A stretch of 45,514 nt of DNA from Acidobacteriota bacterium (GTDB lineage: Bacteria > Acidobacteriota > Blastocatellia > Pyrinomonadales > Pyrinomonadaceae): positions 66,224 through 111,737 of the forward strand of contig JAIVJI010000032.1 of the NCBI GenBank assembly GCA_020200135.1, in the 5' to 3' direction. Under the pieces are notes generated by a model that made no database searches, was not told the origin of the DNA, and saw only the letters and a program-made list of their open reading frames with translations. The translations under genes were made by a program, and so were the position numbers. The stretch's first letter is position 1. Each line of letters opens with the position of its first letter. This document shows, piece after piece, positions 43,064-45,514 of the stretch.

Positions 43064-45514
43064 ATGTCAGCTAAACAGACGCGAAACGACGGCACGAGGT
43101 CGCGCTCGCTGCCCGCGGCGCCCGCCCCGCGCAGGCGCTTCCTGCGCCGCTTCTGGTTCCCGGCCGTGCTCCTGCTCGCCATCGCCGCCGGCGGCCTGAC
43201 GGGCATCGTGCTCGCCTACAGCCTCAACTACTCGCGCGCCGCCGAGGAGGTCAAGGCGCTGGCGACCTACCGGCCGAGCGTGGTCACGCGCGTCTACGCC
43301 GACGACGAGGAGACCATCATCGGCACCTTCGCGCTGGAGCGCCGCGTCCCGCTCAAGTTCGAGGAGATTCCGCCCAACGTCCAGAACGCCATCCTCGCCG
43401 TCGAGGACGCGCGCTTCTTCGAACACAAGGGCATCGACCCCGTCCGCATCATGGGCGCGGTCTGGAAGAACGTCACGACGGGCAGCCGCGAGGGCGGCTC
43501 GACCCTGACGCAGCAGCTCGCCAAGCGCCTCTTCCTCTCGGCCGAGCAGACCTACACGCGCAAGGTCAACGAGTGGGTCGTCGCGCTCCAGATCGAACGC
43601 TACTACACCAAGCAGCAGATCATGGAGATGTACGTCAACAACATCTTCCTTGGCGCGGGCTCCTACGGCTTCGAGGCGGCGGCCGAGACCTACTTCGGCA
43701 AGCAGGCCAAAGACCTCTCGGTCGAGGAGGCGGCGCTCCTGGCCGGCATCCCCAAGGCGCCGAGCCAGCTCTCGCCCACGGTCAACAAGGAGGCGGCCAA
43801 AGAACGCCGCAACCTCGTCCTCCAGCTCATGGCCAACAACGGCTTCGTCTCGCAGCCGGAGGCCGACGCCGCCAAGGGCCGCGACATCAAGCTCCACGAG
43901 TCGGCCTACGCGCCGTCGCTCCAGTCGGCCTCGCCCGTCTTCGCCTACCCCGTCGAGGAGATACGCCAGCAGCTCGAAGACAAGTACACGACGCGCGTCG
44001 CGCAGGGCGGCCTGACCGTCTACTCGACCATCAACGTCGCGGCGCAGAAGGAGGCCTATTACGCGCTGCGCGAGGGCCTGCGCGACTATGACCGGGGTCA
44101 CAGCGGCTGGCGCTCCTCCTTCCAGCCCATCGGCGCGCAGAACCCGGACGGCTCGGTGCAGGTCACGCAGCAGCAGCTCGCCAGCTACCACCACCCGGAC
44201 TGGCACGAGGAGCGGTTCAAAGAGGGCGAGTACCTGATGGGGCTCATCACCAGGGTTGACCGCGCGCGCAACGAGGCGACCGCGCACTTCGGCGCCTACG
44301 ACGCCGTCGTGACGGCGAAGGACATGGGGCGCGCCACCGGGCGCCAGCCGAAGGACGAGTTCAAGGTCGGGCTCCTCGCCGAGTTCAAGATCAAGTCGGT
44401 CGACGAGGGCGCGCGCCGCCTCACCGTAGACGTCTCGCAGACGCCCGCCATCGAGGGCTCGATCATGACGGTCAACGCCAAGAACGGCGAGATCGTGACG
44501 ATGGTCGGCGGCTACGACTTCAACCGCAACAAGTTCAACAACGCGACGCAGGCCGACCGCCAGACCGGCTCGTGCTTCAAGCCCTTCGTCTACGCGGCGG
44601 CGGTCGAGTGGGGAATGACGCCCGACACCGTCATCTCGGGCGCGCCCATCAAGCGCGGCAACTGGACGCCGCACAACTACGACGGCTCGACGGGCAACGG
44701 CGACGTGCCGATGAAGATCGCGCTCGCCAAGTCACTGAACATCCCGGCCGTCCACGCCCTGGACATGGTCGGCATCCAGACCGGCGCGCAGATGGTGCGC
44801 CGCTTCGGCATCACGCGCCCGATGGCGCCCTACCTGCCGTCGGCCCTGGGCGCGACCGAGGTGCCTCTGGCCGAGATGGTCTCGGCCTACTCGGCCTTCC
44901 CCGGCAAGGGCGTGCGCCACGAGAAGCACCTCATCCGCCGCGTCCTCGACCGCGACGGGAACATTTTGGAGGAGCGGGAGAAGACGACCTTCAAGGTGAT
45001 GAGCGAGTACGTCGCGCTGACGATGGTGGACATGATGCGCGGCGTCACGTCGGGCGGGGGCACCGCGCCGGCGGCCTCTTCGGTCGGCCACCCCGTGGCG
45101 GGCAAGACCGGCACGGTCAACGACCAGACCGACGTCTGGTTCATCGGCTACACGGCGACCTACGTGACGGGCGTGTGGCTGGGCTACCCCGGAATGAAGA
45201 AGAGCCTGGGCGCCGGGATGACCGGCGGGCGCGGCGCGCTCCCCATCTGGATCGACTTCATGAAGGACTTCCTCAAGGACAAGCCGAAGGAGAAGTTCGA
45301 GGCGGCGCCCAAGATGCCCGAGGACATACGCGAGCTGCACCTCCAGCGGCAGCGCGAGATGAACGAGGAGCGCAACTCCTTCCTCAAGGCGGCGGGCGCC
45401 GGCGCCGGAGACCGCGTCGCCCCGGCGCTCAACATCGACACCAAGCTCGAACAGGTGACGCTGCCGCCCGCGCCCGGCGAGGGGCTGACGGCCACGACGC
45501 CGGCCGACTCCGGC
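43064..45514 (+). CDS. Class A penicillin-binding protein (PBP1), runs off the right edge
   Basis: At least 817 residues, no stop before the window end. A membrane helix lies at about 31-53 after a basic start. The GT51 glycosyltransferase domain has EDARFFEHKGIDPVRI (catalytic E114), GGSTLTQQLAKRLFL and MYVNNIFLGAGSYGFEAAA. The transpeptidase domain has SxxK as SCFK (S503-K506, where STFK is common), SxN as SLN (557-559) and KTGT (681-684). It polymerises and cross-links peptidoglycan. The C-terminal part from about 745 is a charged and then Pro-rich tail. The ATG at 43064 starts MSAKQTRNDG with only a weak ribosome site. It follows the tmRNA region divergently. Confidence 0.95.
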   Translation, partial: MSAKQTRNDGTRSRSLPAAPAPRRRFLRRFWFPAVLLLAIAAGGLTGIVLAYSLNYSRAAEEVKALATYRPSVVTRVYADDEETIIGTFALERRVPLKFEEIPPNVQNAILAVEDARFFEHKGIDPVRIMGAVWKNVTTGSREGGSTLTQQLAKRLFLSAEQTYTRKVNEWVVALQIERYYTKQQIMEMYVNNIFLGAGSYGFEAAAETYFGKQAKDLSVEEAALLAGIPKAPSQLSPTVNKEAAKERRNLVLQLMANNGFVSQPEADAAKGRDIKLHESAYAPSLQSASPVFAYPVEEIRQQLEDKYTTRVAQGGLTVYSTINVAAQKEAYYALREGLRDYDRGHSGWRSSFQPIGAQNPDGSVQVTQQQLASYHHPDWHEERFKEGEYLMGLITRVDRARNEATAHFGAYDAVVTAKDMGRATGRQPKDEFKVGLLAEFKIKSVDEGARRLTVDVSQTPAIEGSIMTVNAKNGEIVTMVGGYDFNRNKFNNATQADRQTGSCFKPFVYAAAVEWGMTPDTVISGAPIKRGNWTPHNYDGSTGNGDVPMKIALAKSLNIPAVHALDMVGIQTGAQMVRRFGITRPMAPYLPSALGATEVPLAEMVSAYSAFPGKGVRHEKHLIRRVLDRDGNILEEREKTTFKVMSEYVALTMVDMMRGVTSGGGTAPAASSVGHPVAGKTGTVNDQTDVWFIGYTATYVTGVWLGYPGMKKSLGAGMTGGRGALPIWIDFMKDFLKDKPKEKFEAAPKMPEDIRELHLQRQREMNEERNSFLKAAGAGAGDRVAPALNIDTKLEQVTLPPAPGEGLTATTPADSG

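Overview
The window is very GC-rich bacterial DNA with normal Shine-Dalgarno sequences and dense coding on both strands. The gene mix suggests Acidobacteriota, perhaps a Blastocatellia-like lineage: an ECF sigma factor coupled to a Ser/Thr kinase with TolB-like and TPR modules, several PilZ proteins, secreted carboxypeptidase-regulatory/TPR proteins, and SelA. This is an inference from gene content; there is no rRNA in the window to confirm it.

Layout. 1-199: start of an ECF sigma factor (-). 531-5035 (-): a c-di-GMP-flavoured run of a GGDEF-EAL protein, a PilZ domain fused in frame to an ABC ATPase, and an ABC-2 permease. 5355-7746 (+): a SPOR-domain membrane protein and a peptidoglycan amidase. 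7920-11008 (+): an actin-fold ATPase, a protein with a histone-H1-like repeat tail, and a PilZ protein. 11084-12334 (-): a secreted vanadium-haloperoxidase-like enzyme. 12577-15475 (+): an ECF sigma factor and a receptor-like kinase, both missing their middles. 15494-17716: an atypical, less GC-rich restriction-modification cassette between perfect 31-bp direct repeats; one repeat is the last 31 bases of comM. 17686-25741 (-): comM, lytic transglycosylase, lon, hsp20, a broken nrdR and a flippase-like protein. 26070-28702 (+): ECF sigma, double zinc-finger anti-sigma factor, zinc-ribbon membrane protein and a small membrane protein. 29053-30201 (+): a truncated M23 peptidase and a cold-shock protein with a long leader. 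30387-32566 (-): a coiled-coil protein and an ankyrin protein. 32675-36300 (+): selA and a sensor histidine kinase. 36364-42374 (-): SET-domain protein, secreted protein, a TPR/carboxypeptidase-regulatory pair split by an in-frame amber codon, rph, murI, a Uma2 protein and a secreted metallophosphatase. 42571-42808 (-): tmRNA with tag ANSNELALAA. 43064-end (+): class A penicillin-binding protein.

Functional themes are envelope and peptidoglycan metabolism (SPOR, amidase, transglycosylase, MurI, PBP1), c-di-GMP signalling, proteostasis (Lon, Hsp20, tmRNA) and regulation (three ECF loci).

The most striking whole-window pattern is that several conserved genes have lost internal or terminal segments: ECF sigma, kinase, nrdR, M23 peptidase, probably the transglycosylase LysM, and possibly the tmRNA 3' end. 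In the kinase the missing catalytic core is replaced by an inverted copy of upstream sequence with 52-bp perfect arms. This could be real genome decay by template switching, or an amplification/assembly artefact; read-level checks would decide.
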